Source of the DNA: Microbacterium sp. SS28
GTDB taxonomy: Bacteria > Actinomycetota > Actinomycetes > Actinomycetales > Microbacteriaceae
DNA length: 64,000 nt
Assembly (NCBI RefSeq): GCF_022761035.1
Contig: NZ_JAKWJP010000001.1
Span: 744,001 to 808,000, forward strand
Direction of reading: 5' to 3'
Shown: positions 16,992-25,260 of the stretch, piece after piece
Layout of the letters: each line of letters starts with the position of its first letter
How positions within the stretch are numbered: the first letter of the stretch is position 1
Made by a program: the position numbers and the translations under genes
Notes under the pieces: model-generated
Told to the model about the DNA's origin: nothing
The model's input: only the letters and a program-made list of their open reading frames with translations
Database searches by the model: none

Positions 16992-17063
16992 AGCCCCGAG
17001 TCAGGATTGAACTGACGACCCCTTCCTTACCATGGAAGTGCTCTGCCACTGAGCTATCGGGGC
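16992..17063 (-). tRNA. tRNA-Thr (GGT)
   Basis: 72 bases: acceptor GCCCCGA/TCGGGGC, D-arm TAGCTCAGTGGCAGAGC, anticodon stem CTTCC-ATGGTAA-GGAAG with anticodon GGT, T-arm GTCAG-TTCAATC-CTGAC. It lies 35 bases upstream of tRNA-Met in the same direction, so both are probably one transcript. CCA is not encoded. Confidence 0.95.
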
Positions 17064-17153
17064 GTGCTGCCCGCGCGCGGGCAACTAGGAGAGTTTATCA
17101 GAGCCGCGGCATCCTGCTGAATCGAAGGCGACTCATGCCCTGGCCCCGGCGGC

Positions 17154-18671
17154 TCACCAGTGCTCGAGGCTCGCACGACCCGTGTACTCGCGCAGCCACG
17201 CGATCGGGTCGACGGCGGTCGTGCCACCTTGGAGGATCTCGAAGTGCGTGTGGGCCCCGTACGAGCGACCCGTGTTGCCGGTGTTGCCGAGGATCGTGCC
17301 GACGCCGACCTGCTGGCCGACAGCGACCTTGAGCGATCCGTAGAGCATGTGCGCGTAACGGCTCGAGACGAGCTGACCGTCGATGACGTGGTCGATGACG
17401 ACCGTCACGCCGTACGCGCCACCGCTGTTGGTCGCGATGCGCACCGTGCCGTCGGCGATCGCCTGAACGTCGGCACCCTGACCGGGGACGAAGTCTGCGC
17501 CCTCGTGCATCCGGCCGGAGCGCATGCCGAACCCGAACGTGATCGGCACGCCGACCGCGAACGGCCACTGGATCGCCGCGTTCGGGTCGTTGACGAAGAA
17601 GTTCGAGTAGTTGGAGATGCCCTGTTCGGAGGCGAGCTCGCCGAGCGAGACGCTCGCGTAGTTCTCGTCGCGGTCGAGGGCCGCGTTCTCGATGTCGACG
17701 GGCGCGACGTACGCCTGGATGTCTTCGGGATCGACCTCGGCCGCGACGTCGCCCGTCGCGAGCAGAGACGTGGACTCGGTGCCGTTGACGGCCGCGACGG
17801 CCTCGGCGGGCGTCGTCATGCCGACCGCGAGGAGTCCGACGATGCCCATGACGCCGATCGAGAACGACGCCGTGGTGATCTGGCGTCCGAGCATGCGGGC
17901 CCGGCGGCGCGTGGGCGCGACGTGCGGCGCTTCGGCGGAGTCGACGTCGTCGACGGATGCCGCGTCCTGCGCCGCATCGGACGCGGGCGACGTCTGAACC
18001 GGAGTCTCGCCCGTGAAGGAGAAGACGCGCGCCGCGAACTCGAACTCGTCGATGTCGGATGCCACGGGCTCCGGCTCGGCCGTGGGCTCGAACTCAGTGA
18101 CCTCTTCTTCGACGACATCCGTGGACTCGAGCAGCACGAAAGGCTCGGCCGCGGCGAGCACCGGCTCGACGGGAACGACGGGCTTCGGGTCGACGGCGGC
18201 GGCGGCGGCAGCCGCCCACGCGATCGCGGCCGCGGGAACCAGGGGCTCGGCCGGCAGGTCGGTGTCAGCGGCGGGCTCGCTCTGCTCGGAACCGGCGGCG
18301 TCCGGCGCCGGTGCAGGCGCGTCGGTGATGATCTCGGCGGACTCTGCCGCGATCGGAGTCTGCGCCGTGCGGATGCGACGGCTCGCGCGCGTCGTCGCCG
18401 CGACCGGGGCGGCTGACGGTGCCGGCTCGACGACCGCGGGAACCCCGATGACGGGCGCGACGACCGCGTCAGCCCGGACGACCGCATCGGTCTCGATGGC
18501 CACCGGCGCGACGGCCTGCGGTGCAGCGGCGGAAGGTGCCGACCAGATCGTCTCCTGCGCCCCGGCGGGACGCTGTGCGCGCGAGCTGCGACGGCTCGCC
18601 GTGCCCTCCGTGCTCACTGCGGGCGCGGCGGCGGAGCGGCTGGCACGGCGCGTGGGCGCAGACTCAGCCAT
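17154..18671 (-). CDS. Membrane-anchored M23 family metallopeptidase with long acidic N-terminal region
   Basis: A 505-residue peptidoglycan endopeptidase. The LytM-type zinc and catalytic residues are H389, D393 (RMHEGADF), H441 (YAHM), H474 and H476 (HTHFEI). A transmembrane segment lies at about 266-290, so residues 1-265, rich in Ala, Pro, Glu and Val, face the cytoplasm and the peptidase faces the wall. This long disordered segment is unusual beside standard M23 proteins. The ATG at 18671 is chosen; an in-frame TTG at 18689 is an alternative. A possible MtrA-type box lies about 105 bases upstream. Confidence 0.85.
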   Translation of the reverse strand: MAESAPTRRASRSAAAPAVSTEGTASRRSSRAQRPAGAQETIWSAPSAAAPQAVAPVAIETDAVVRADAVVAPVIGVPAVVEPAPSAAPVAATTRASRRIRTAQTPIAAESAEIITDAPAPAPDAAGSEQSEPAADTDLPAEPLVPAAAIAWAAAAAAAVDPKPVVPVEPVLAAAEPFVLLESTDVVEEEVTEFEPTAEPEPVASDIDEFEFAARVFSFTGETPVQTSPASDAAQDAASVDDVDSAEAPHVAPTRRRARMLGRQITTASFSIGVMGIVGLLAVGMTTPAEAVAAVNGTESTSLLATGDVAAEVDPEDIQAYVAPVDIENAALDRDENYASVSLGELASEQGISNYSNFFVNDPNAAIQWPFAVGVPITFGFGMRSGRMHEGADFVPGQGADVQAIADGTVRIATNSGGAYGVTVVIDHVIDGQLVSSRYAHMLYGSLKVAVGQQVGVGTILGNTGNTGRSYGAHTHFEILQGGTTAVDPIAWLREYTGRASLEHW

Positions 18672-18774
18672 CGGGGCGTCAAACGGCAAAACGCAGGCTC
18701 TCGGTTCAGAGTCGCTCAGTCGAACAACGGGGCGGATGGGCGGGCTGTGATCACCTCGTCGTTCGGGCGACGAT

Positions 18775-18791
18775 GGTAACGAATAGGTAAA
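18775..18791 (-). promoter_or_regulatory. Candidate MtrA-type box upstream of M23 peptidase
   Basis: On the minus strand TTTACC, five bases and GTTACC form a direct repeat like the MtrA binding site of actinobacteria, which controls cell-wall hydrolase genes. TACCAT at its end could be the -10 box. A hairpin TCGTCG/CGACGA follows at 18756-18773 in the leader. Confidence 0.35.
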
Positions 18792-18901
18792 GGCTATCCG
18801 AGCGGGCCTGAGAATGCCATGTGCGCACGCCGCTCATAGCGATATATCAGCTGGCCTCGCGCCCGGCGCCGGCGTCGGCGCGGGGCGCGGCATCCCGGAT
18901 C

Positions 18902-19696
18902 TCAGTCCGTCGCAAGGGCGAGGATCTTCTCGAAAAGGCCCGGTGCGGCGGCGACGATCAGCACTCGGCCGTGCTGGTCGGCGGGCAGTCCCCCCAGCCG
19001 GCCGCCCGCTTCGGTGACGAGCAGTCCGCCGGCCGCGTGGTCCCACGGAGCGAGTCCGCGTTCGAAGTACGCGTCGAGGCGGCCCGCGGCGACGAACGCG
19101 AGATCGAGCGATGCGGCGCCGATGCGGCGGATGTCGCGTGCGATCGGCATGACGCGGGACAGGCGTGCGAGATCGCCCGCGTGCGTCTCGGGACGGTAGC
19201 CGAATCCGGTCGCGACGAGGGCACCGGCGGCCGAGGGCTCGGCGTTGACCGTGAGCCGCGCGTCGTGGAGCCAGGCGCCTCCGTCGCGCGTCGCGTGGAA
19301 GAGCTCCCCCGACGCCGGGTTGAACACGGCGCCCGCGAGTGCCTGCCAGCGCTGCGGGTCCGGTTCGCCCGCGACGGCGGCGATGCTGACGGCGTAGGAC
19401 GGGATGCCGTAGGCGTAGTTGACCGTGCCGTCGATGGGGTCCACGACCCACGTGATGTCGCTCGTGCCGCGCTCGGCGCCCGACTCCTCGCCGAGGAAGC
19501 CGTCGTCGGGACGCTCGGCGGCCAGCCTGTCCCGGATGAGCTGCTCGACCTCCTGGTCGGCCTCCGTCACGATGTCGGCAAGTGCGGACTTCGTCCCCGC
19601 GACGGCGACGCCCTCCGCCCGGCGCCGCAGCGCGAGCTCTCCCGCCTCCTTGGCGATCTCCTGCGCGAGCGTGCCGAGTTCGTGTGTGAGCGACAT
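18902..19696 (-). CDS. Inositol monophosphatase family protein
   Basis: 264 residues with the lithium-sensitive phosphatase motifs: metal ligands in GFLGEESG, the signature WVVDPIDGTVNY and the C-terminal PWDHAAGGLLVTEAGG. Substrates in this family include inositol phosphate, histidinol phosphate, fructose 1,6-bisphosphate and PAP; which one applies here cannot be told. The ATG at 19696 follows a -10 box TAGCGT (19704-19709) by 7 bases. It diverges from the oxidoreductase gene at 19774. Confidence 0.88.
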   Translation of the reverse strand: MSLTHELGTLAQEIAKEAGELALRRRAEGVAVAGTKSALADIVTEADQEVEQLIRDRLAAERPDDGFLGEESGAERGTSDITWVVDPIDGTVNYAYGIPSYAVSIAAVAGEPDPQRWQALAGAVFNPASGELFHATRDGGAWLHDARLTVNAEPSAAGALVATGFGYRPETHAGDLARLSRVMPIARDIRRIGAASLDLAFVAAGRLDAYFERGLAPWDHAAGGLLVTEAGGRLGGLPADQHGRVLIVAAAPGLFEKILALATD

Positions 19697-19703
19697 GGCA
19701 TCC

Positions 19704-19767
19704 ACGCTACCGGGGCGGGCGCTCACGGCTCGGGCGCCGTCGCCGCGCGACACGGCGGGGCTAGCGT
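19704..19767. promoter_or_regulatory. Divergent leaderless promoters
   Basis: TAGCGT on the minus strand (19704-19709) lies 7 bases before the phosphatase ATG, and TAGCGT on the plus strand (19762-19767) lies 6 bases before the oxidoreductase ATG. Confidence 0.45.
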
Positions 19768-19773
19768 GGGCGG

Positions 19774-21351
19774 ATGGGATCCGACATCCACGACGTCGTC
19801 ATCATCGGCGGCGGACACAACGGCCTGGCCGCCGCGGGGTATCTCGCCCGCGCGGGCTGCCGGGTCGTCGTGCTCGAGAGTCTCGACCACGTGGGCGGCG
19901 CGGCGGTGTCGGAGCAGCCGTGGGCGGGCGTCGATGCGCGGCTTTCGCGGTACTCCTATCTCGTGAGCCTGCTGCCGCAGCGGGCCATCGACGACCTCGG
20001 CCTGCGCATCGCGCTGCGCCGGCGCCGGTTCTCGTCGTACACTCCCGATCCGGGCGACGCGCGGCGCGGCATCCTGATCGACACGGCGGATGCCGGCGCA
20101 ACCGCCGCCTCCTTCGCGCGCACGACCGGCGACGAGCGTGAGGCGGCCCGGTTCGCAGCGTTCTCCGCGCGACTCGCTCCGCTTGCGCGGACGCTCTTCC
20201 CGACCGTGACCGAGCCGCTCCCCCGCGCTCACCACGTGCGCGCGGATCTCGGCGACGATGCGCTCTGGTCTGCCATCGTGGACGAGCCGCTCGGGGCGCT
20301 GTTGCGCGCGTCGCTGCGCACCGACCTCGCGCGGGGCATCGCGCTGACCGACGGCCTGATCGGGACGTTCTCGCACTCCGACGATGCGACCCTGCGCCAG
20401 AACCGGTGCTTCCTGTACCACGTGATCGGCGGCGGGACGGGCGACTGGGACGTCCCGGTGGGCGGCATGGGGCACGTCACGGCGGAGCTCGAGAGAGCGG
20501 CTCGGGATGCCGGAGCCGACGTCCGCACGAACGCCCGCGTCACCGCCGTCACACCCGACGGCGAGGTTTCGATCGACGGCGCGCGGCCGGTCGCCGGCCG
20601 GCTCGTGCTCAGCGCTGTCGGCGCCGCCGTGCTCGCCGAGCTTCTCGCGGCGGGCGGGGCCGGCGCTGCCGCTCCCGCCGACCGGCCCGAGGGCGCCCAG
20701 GTCAAGGTCAACATGCTGCTGAAGCGGCTCCCCCGTCTGCAGGATCGGGATGTCGCGCCCGAAGCGGCCTTCGCCGGCACGTTCCACATCAACGAGTCGA
20801 TGTCGCAGCTCGACCGCGCCTTCGCGACGGCGCAGGGCGACGGCATCCCGGATCCCCTGCCCGCCGAGATCTACTGCCATTCGCTCACCGACCCGTCGAT
20901 CCTCGGCGCGGAGCTGCGAGCGTCAGGTGCGCAGACGCTGACGCTGTTCGGACTGCAGGTGCCGCACCGGCTCGTCGAAGGACGGGATCGGGATGCCGCA
21001 CGCGCCGACCTGCTGCGTGCCGCGCAGGCCACGCTCGACTCGGTGCTCGCCGAGCCCCTCGCGGACTGCGTGTATGAGATGCCTGACGGGACGCCGTGCA
21101 TCGAGGCGCGGACGACGGCGGATCTCGAGGAGTCGCTCGGCATGGTGGGCGGCGACATCTTCCACGGGCCGCTGTCCTGGCCGTGGGCGGACTCAGACGA
21201 GACGCTCGCGACGCCCGCCGAGCGCTGGGGCGTCTCGACCGTTCACGAGCGCGTGCTCGTGAGCGGGGCGGGAGCGCGCCGCGGCGGCGCCGTCTCGGCG
21301 ATCGGCGGCCACAACGCGGCGATGGCCGCGCTCGAGCTGCTCGCGGGCTGA
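19774..21351 (+). CDS. Phytoene-dehydrogenase-like FAD/NAD(P)-dependent oxidoreductase
   Basis: 525 residues of the CrtI/PYROXD2 branch. The N-terminal dinucleotide-binding motif IIGGGHNGLAAAGYLARAG is followed by the glutamate-ending strand VVVLES, and the C-terminal FAD motif is GVSTVHERVLVSGAGARRGG. No carotenoid genes are close, so carotenoid desaturation is not supported; PYROXD2-like proteins have no firm substrate. The plus-strand start fits a leaderless transcript. Confidence 0.82.
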   Translation: MGSDIHDVVIIGGGHNGLAAAGYLARAGCRVVVLESLDHVGGAAVSEQPWAGVDARLSRYSYLVSLLPQRAIDDLGLRIALRRRRFSSYTPDPGDARRGILIDTADAGATAASFARTTGDEREAARFAAFSARLAPLARTLFPTVTEPLPRAHHVRADLGDDALWSAIVDEPLGALLRASLRTDLARGIALTDGLIGTFSHSDDATLRQNRCFLYHVIGGGTGDWDVPVGGMGHVTAELERAARDAGADVRTNARVTAVTPDGEVSIDGARPVAGRLVLSAVGAAVLAELLAAGGAGAAAPADRPEGAQVKVNMLLKRLPRLQDRDVAPEAAFAGTFHINESMSQLDRAFATAQGDGIPDPLPAEIYCHSLTDPSILGAELRASGAQTLTLFGLQVPHRLVEGRDRDAARADLLRAAQATLDSVLAEPLADCVYEMPDGTPCIEARTTADLEESLGMVGGDIFHGPLSWPWADSDETLATPAERWGVSTVHERVLVSGAGARRGGAVSAIGGHNAAMAALELLAG

Positions 21352-21392
21352 CTTTCAGCGGACTGACTTTCAGCGGGCGGGCAGCCCGTCGG

Positions 21393-22331
21393 TCAGGGAC
21401 GCGGCGGCAGGGGCGGCGGAGGCGGATAGCCCTCGTAGCCCGGCGCGACAGGCGGCTCGGCCTGGTGCGGCGCCGTCGGGTGCGGCGCCGGCGGCGGCCA
21501 CGCGTTCGGGTCGCCGAACCCGGGCGCGACGGGGGCGAGCGGCGCGACGGGGGCGATCGCCTGCGACACCGTCGACGGGTAGCCCGTGTAATAGGCGTTC
21601 CAGTCCGGGGAGCCGTCCGGCAGCACGGGAAGCGGCGTGACGCCGTCGACATATGTCGGCCAGGGCTGAAGCTGCGGCGCACGCGCACCCGCCGCGCGCG
21701 GGCCCTTCGGTGCGAAGAGCGCGTTGATGAGCGGTATGAGCGCTGTCCCGACCGCGGCGAGGATCGCGAGCGCGACGACGGCGCGCCAGTACGGGTCGCG
21801 GTAGTCGACGTACTCCCAGAACATGAGCGGAAGGATGAGCAGCACCGCGAGGATCACGACGATCGCGATCGTGATGATCGTGACGGCCCGAGTGAATCCC
21901 GTGACGTGCCGCAGATGCGCCTTGATGAGCAGCCGCGCGTGCAGGAGCGCCAACTGGAGGATGAGGACGATCGTGAGGAACGACGCGAAGCGGCCGAACC
22001 CTCCGCTCGAGTAGTACCAGTCGCGGGCCGGCATCCAGATGAGGATCGCTCCGACCAGCAGCGCCGCGACCCACGACACCATGCTCGCGAGCGCGAACCA
22101 CGCGGGGCGACGCGCGGCCAGCCGCGCGTCGAGCAGGGCGACGCCCGCGAACGCCGCAAGCAGCAGGATCGTCAGGAACGCGCGGCCCACGATGTCGTTG
22201 TCGGACCCGATGAGCACCCACACGACGCACACGACCGCCGCCGCGATGAGCGCCCCGATCGCGACCCACAGCGCGATGCGGATGAGCCTGGACTCCGACG
22301 TCCCGGTGTGCGGACTCTCGGGCACGGTCAT
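21393..22331 (-). CDS. Six-segment membrane protein with proline-rich tail
   Basis: 312 residues, family not recognised. About six hydrophobic segments (residues about 15-230) are followed by an 80-residue tail with PPPAPHPTAPH and ending GYPPPPPLPPRP. The N-terminus before the first segment is short and charged. Proline-rich tails of this kind are common in actinobacterial envelope proteins, but no function can be assigned. The ATG at 22331 is the first that leaves a sensible N-terminus. Convergent with the oxidoreductase gene, with 41 bases between. Confidence 0.65.
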   Translation of the reverse strand: MTVPESPHTGTSESRLIRIALWVAIGALIAAAVVCVVWVLIGSDNDIVGRAFLTILLLAAFAGVALLDARLAARRPAWFALASMVSWVAALLVGAILIWMPARDWYYSSGGFGRFASFLTIVLILQLALLHARLLIKAHLRHVTGFTRAVTIITIAIVVILAVLLILPLMFWEYVDYRDPYWRAVVALAILAAVGTALIPLINALFAPKGPRAAGARAPQLQPWPTYVDGVTPLPVLPDGSPDWNAYYTGYPSTVSQAIAPVAPLAPVAPGFGDPNAWPPPAPHPTAPHQAEPPVAPGYEGYPPPPPLPPRP

Positions 22332-22429
22332 CGTGATCCCCACTCTCTGCGGGGCCACCCCCGCACGCCCATCCTGGCATGCGGGCCCCCCGCGCGAAGG
22401 GCCGATGGGGACGGATGCCGCGCCCGCGC

Positions 22430-22471
22430 ATTCCGGCGAGTCGCCGGAATCGGCGGGAGGAGACCCCGCCG
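22430..22471. other. Two adjacent perfect inverted repeats
   Basis: ATTCCGGCGA/TCGCCGGAAT with a single central G (22430-22450) is a 10-bp-arm palindrome; it is directly followed by CGGCGGG/CCCGCCG with a 7-base loop (22451-22471). They lie about 100 bases upstream of the membrane protein gene and could be an operator or terminator. Confidence 0.45.
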
Positions 22472-22495
22472 GACACGACCGTCCGAGCGCAAAGA

Positions 22496-22567
22496 CCCGC
22501 AGTACCGCAGAAAGGACGAAGGGCCCCGCTTCGCGAGGCCCTTCAGTCATTCAGTGGCGAGTGAGGG
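22496..22567. repeat. Direct repeat copy 1: terminator plus truncated tRNA-Tyr 3' end
   Basis: Positions 22518-22567 match 22686-22735 at 49 of 50 bases, covering the tRNA-Tyr terminator hairpin and the last 12 bases of the tRNA. Weaker similarity extends left to 22496. Copy 2 belongs to the intact tRNA. Confidence 0.75.
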
Positions 22568-22579
22568 TCCCCACCGCCA

Positions 22580-22618
22580 CTCCACACGCCGCTTCGCGGC
22601 GCGCGGAGCCTCCGGCGG
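22580..22618. repeat. 39-bp core repeat, copy 2 (tRNA-Tyr locus)
   Basis: 38 of 39 bases identical to 16766-16804. It begins 12 bases after the truncated tRNA-Tyr end at 22567, the same arrangement as at tRNA-Met. Sequence similarity continues weakly for about 25 bases to the right. Confidence 0.7.
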
Positions 22619-22685
22619 CGTGGGCCCGCCGAACACGCGTCGCTTCGCGCCGCTGTTCGAATCCCGCAGTAACCGATGAATGACT

Positions 22686-22712
22686 GAAGGGCCCCGCTTC
22701 GCGAGGCCCTTC
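22686..22712 (-). terminator. tRNA-Tyr terminator hairpin
   Basis: GAAGGGCC pairs with GGCCCTTC, with an inner CGC-TTC-GCG stem. A second copy is at 22518-22544. Confidence 0.65.
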
Positions 22713-22722
22713 GGTCATTCAG

Positions 22723-22804
22723 TGGCGAGTGAGGGATTCGAACCCCCGAAGTCGATGACAGCTGAGTTACAATCAGATCCCTTTGGCCGCTTGGGTAACT
22801 CGCC
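22723..22804 (-). tRNA. tRNA-Tyr (GTA)
   Basis: 82 bases, class II tRNA with long variable arm: acceptor GGCGAGT/ACTCGCC, D-arm TACCCAAGCGGCCAAAGGGA, anticodon loop TTGTAAC with anticodon GTA, T-arm CGGGG-TTCGAAT-CCCTC (one weak pair). The top pair of the anticodon stem is a mismatch. CCA is not encoded. Confidence 0.9.
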
Positions 22805-22913
22805 AGTGCGCACCCGCCCAGCTTGTACAGTCGACCGGAGGCGCGATCAGTAATCCTACCCGTGATCGGCGAAGGTCAGAAATCGAGTCCCGACCAATCC
22901 CCCATCCGGGCCC

Positions 22914-23828
22914 TCAGGTGCCGATCCGGTCGAGATCGATGTCGCCGACGGCGGTGGGCAGGCGCAGCAGCGCGCCCTCGAAGCGGCACGTCGCGGCCGC
23001 GACATCCATCGCCGTCTCGAGCAGTGCACCCCACGCGTCGGCGTCCTCGGGAACCTCCTCGACGAGGCCCGCGACGGCGGCGGCGAAGGCCGCGTCGCCC
23101 GCACCCATCGTGTCGACGATGCGGCCCGGGAGCGCCGAGATCGGCCGTGTGACGACATCCGGGCCCGCTTCGATCGTCGCGCCCGCAGCACCCTGCGTCG
23201 CGAGGACCGCCGCGACGCCGAGGTCGACGAGCCGTGCGCGCAGGGCGTCGAGCTCGTCGCCGTAGAGCAGCTGCGCATCGTCTTCGCCGACCTTGACGAG
23301 CGAGGCGCCGGCCGCGAGCCCCTCGAAGCCGCGCACGAACTCCGCCCGGTCCGACAGCATGCCGGAGCGCGGGTTCGGATCGATCGCGACGCGCACGCCC
23401 GCAGCGCGGACCGCTTCGGTGAACTCGAGGGTCTGCGCGACGTCGTCGAACGGGAAGCCGCTCACCGCCACGAGCGGAGCGTTCGCGATCGCCGCCCGTT
23501 CGGCCTCGCCGAAGCGGATGCGACGCGCCTTGGCGGCGTCGTTGAAGACGTACACGGGCTCACCGCCCGCATTGCGGGTGCTGACGGCGCGGGACGAGCC
23601 GTGCGGCGACGGCGTCGCGAGCAGCTCGACGTCGAAGTCGCGTAGGAACGACCGGATGTGGTCGCCCGCCTCGTCGTCACCGACCATCGCGATCAAGGTC
23701 ACGGGCACTCCGAGTCGTCGGACTCCGACCGCGACGTTGAGCGCCGCACCGCCGACGAACTCGCGGACCCCCGAGTCATCGCGCAGCTCGTCGATGAGCG
23801 CATCGCCGACGACGACGACACGCGTCAC
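22914..23828 (-). CDS. PfkB family carbohydrate kinase
   Basis: 304 residues of the ribokinase/fructokinase fold. The N-terminal substrate signature GGAALNVAVGVRRLG and the C-terminal ATP/catalytic signature DTMGAGDAAFAA with its base Asp are present. The precise sugar (fructose, ribose, adenosine or other) cannot be inferred. The GTG start overlaps the stop of the FBP-domain gene as GTGA, so the two are translationally coupled. No sugar transporter is directly adjacent; the malEFG operon starts 5 kb away. Confidence 0.88.
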   Translation of the reverse strand: MTRVVVVGDALIDELRDDSGVREFVGGAALNVAVGVRRLGVPVTLIAMVGDDEAGDHIRSFLRDFDVELLATPSPHGSSRAVSTRNAGGEPVYVFNDAAKARRIRFGEAERAAIANAPLVAVSGFPFDDVAQTLEFTEAVRAAGVRVAIDPNPRSGMLSDRAEFVRGFEGLAAGASLVKVGEDDAQLLYGDELDALRARLVDLGVAAVLATQGAAGATIEAGPDVVTRPISALPGRIVDTMGAGDAAFAAAVAGLVEEVPEDADAWGALLETAMDVAAATCRFEGALLRLPTAVGDIDLDRIGT

Positions 23829-24319
23829 GCGGCCGCTCCCTCGAGGACGCGCTCGACGAAGGCCTCGGTGCGGCGGCGCGTGCCGTCGATCTTGCGGTCG
23901 ACGCTCGCCCGCAGCTCGCTCGGAGCGAGCGGGGCCGCGAGCCGGACGTTCTCGTGACACGACAGGTCGCTGCAGATGTAGGTGCCGACACTGTCGCCGT
24001 GCGTGCCGCCCGTGCCGGCCTTGCGCGCCGTGAAGAGCGCGACCTGGTCGGCCGGCTGCATCGTGTGGCACAGATTGCACATCGCCGAGCGGGCGCGCGA
24101 CGTGCCGTCGGCCGCCCGCAGGACGACCGCGGTCGGCTCTCCCTCGACCTCGGCGATCAGATAGCCCCGCCCGCGGGTGCGTGGATCGCGCCACGCGAAG
24201 AAGTCGAGATGGTCCCAGTCCGTCAGGACGAAATCGAGAGGAAGGGCGACGAGTCTCAGCTCATCCGGGGCTGCGTTCACGAACGCATCGCGGATCTCGT
24301 TCTCGGTCAGTGGGCGCAT
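23825..24319 (-). CDS. FBP-domain (FusB-like, EF-G binding) zinc-finger protein
   Basis: 164 residues of the actinobacterial FBP family. The C-terminal part has the treble-clef zinc ligands CNLC and CSDLSC, as in FusB/FBP proteins that bind elongation factor G and release it from the ribosome, in staphylococci giving fusidic acid resistance. A strong AGGAGG precedes the ATG. It is coupled to the downstream PfkB kinase by a 4-base overlap. Binding to EF-G is inferred from the family. Confidence 0.82.
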   Translation of the reverse strand: MRPLTENEIRDAFVNAAPDELRLVALPLDFVLTDWDHLDFFAWRDPRTRGRGYLIAEVEGEPTAVVLRAADGTSRARSAMCNLCHTMQPADQVALFTARKAGTGGTHGDSVGTYICSDLSCHENVRLAAPLAPSELRASVDRKIDGTRRRTEAFVERVLEGAAA

Positions 24320-24406
24320 GGATCCTCCTCGCGGTGGAGATCCCATTTTACGAAAGGCGCTCCGTTCGGGAAGAGAAGAGGCGGATGCCGCTCCCCCCGG
24401 CGCGGC

Positions 24407-25198
24407 TCAGGCCGGGGCCCACCCGAACCGTCGGGCGACGGCGTCCGCCGCGGCCGAGGGGAACTCCTCCCACCCCGGCTCGAGCTCGCGCGTCAGGCGG
24501 AAGAGGTCGCGCCCCGCCTCCTCGACGGGCTGCTCGAGTGCCGCCGCGATGCGCGTCGCCCACTCCGGGAAGTCCTTCTCGAAGCGCCGCATCGGGTCGA
24601 TCGTGTCGCGCGTCGCGGTCGATCGGCGCGACTCGCGCCCGCGCACCGCCCGCACGAGCAGCCGCACGGCCCACCCGCGGACGAAGTCGCTCGCGTTGAG
24701 CACCTCTCCCCGCCTGGCACGGCCGACGCCGATGAGCAGCTTGACGAGCACGAGGCGCACGTCGTTCGCCGGGTCGAAGCGATCGCCCTGCGCCGCCCGC
24801 TCGCGCGAGGCCGCGACGAGCGCCGCCACAGTGCCCTCGTCGTCGTCGACCGCGACCGTCGCGTCTCCCGCGAGCGCGCCCTCGAGCTCCGACGCGTCCG
24901 CGAAGGCGAACTCGAAGACATGGCCGTCGTCGTACACGACGGCGAACCCGAGCTCGCCCTCGCGCGCCGCCAGCACGATGCGGTCGGCGTCCGGCAGCCA
25001 CGAGAGGTCGGGGCGCAGCATCCGTCCCTCTCCTTCACGCGTGATCGCGAAGAAGTCATGATCCGACCACTCGTCGCGCCGCGCGGTGGCGTCGTCCGAC
25101 GCCGACCCCAGCAGGACGATCCCCGCGAACTCGGGTCTCTCCCGCACGCCGCGCGCGAGGCCCGCACTGAGCTCTTCGAAGCGCTCAGGACTCACCAT
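24407..25198 (-). CDS. Nucleotidyltransferase-like protein
   Basis: 263 residues. GIVLLGSASDDATARRDEWSDHDFF has the GS followed by DxD pattern of the minimal nucleotidyltransferase fold, as in aminoglycoside 6-adenylyltransferase, and the C-terminal half is helical (RFEKDFPEW). The family is not identified more closely; the substrate may be a small molecule or the protein may be an inactive homologue. AAGGGAG precedes the ATG. It follows malG in the same direction after 62 bases, so read-through from the mal operon is possible. Confidence 0.6.
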   Translation of the reverse strand: MVSPERFEELSAGLARGVRERPEFAGIVLLGSASDDATARRDEWSDHDFFAITREGEGRMLRPDLSWLPDADRIVLAAREGELGFAVVYDDGHVFEFAFADASELEGALAGDATVAVDDDEGTVAALVAASRERAAQGDRFDPANDVRLVLVKLLIGVGRARRGEVLNASDFVRGWAVRLLVRAVRGRESRRSTATRDTIDPMRRFEKDFPEWATRIAAALEQPVEEAGRDLFRLTRELEPGWEEFPSAAADAVARRFGWAPA

Positions 25199-25260
25199 CG
25201 GCAGACTCCCTTCGGTGGACGGGATGCCGCTGCCGGCGGCATCCCGTCGATCACAGCGTG

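Larger units (their letters stand above)
22332..22722. other. Non-coding, repeat-rich stretch of 391 bases
   Basis: No gene seen. It holds two perfect inverted repeats (22430-22471), an imperfect direct repeat of about 72 bases (22496-22567 and 22663-22735) including a truncated tRNA-Tyr 3' end, the 39-bp core at 22580-22618 and the tRNA-Tyr terminator. A T-loop-like stretch TTCGAATCCCGC at 22657-22668 reads as a fragment of another tRNA on the plus strand. Confidence 0.75.

Noticed and set aside
18672..18800. Possible c-di-AMP (ydaO) riboswitch in front of the M23 gene
   Set aside because: Leader is about 100 bases and lacks the conserved core of that riboswitch; only one short hairpin is visible.
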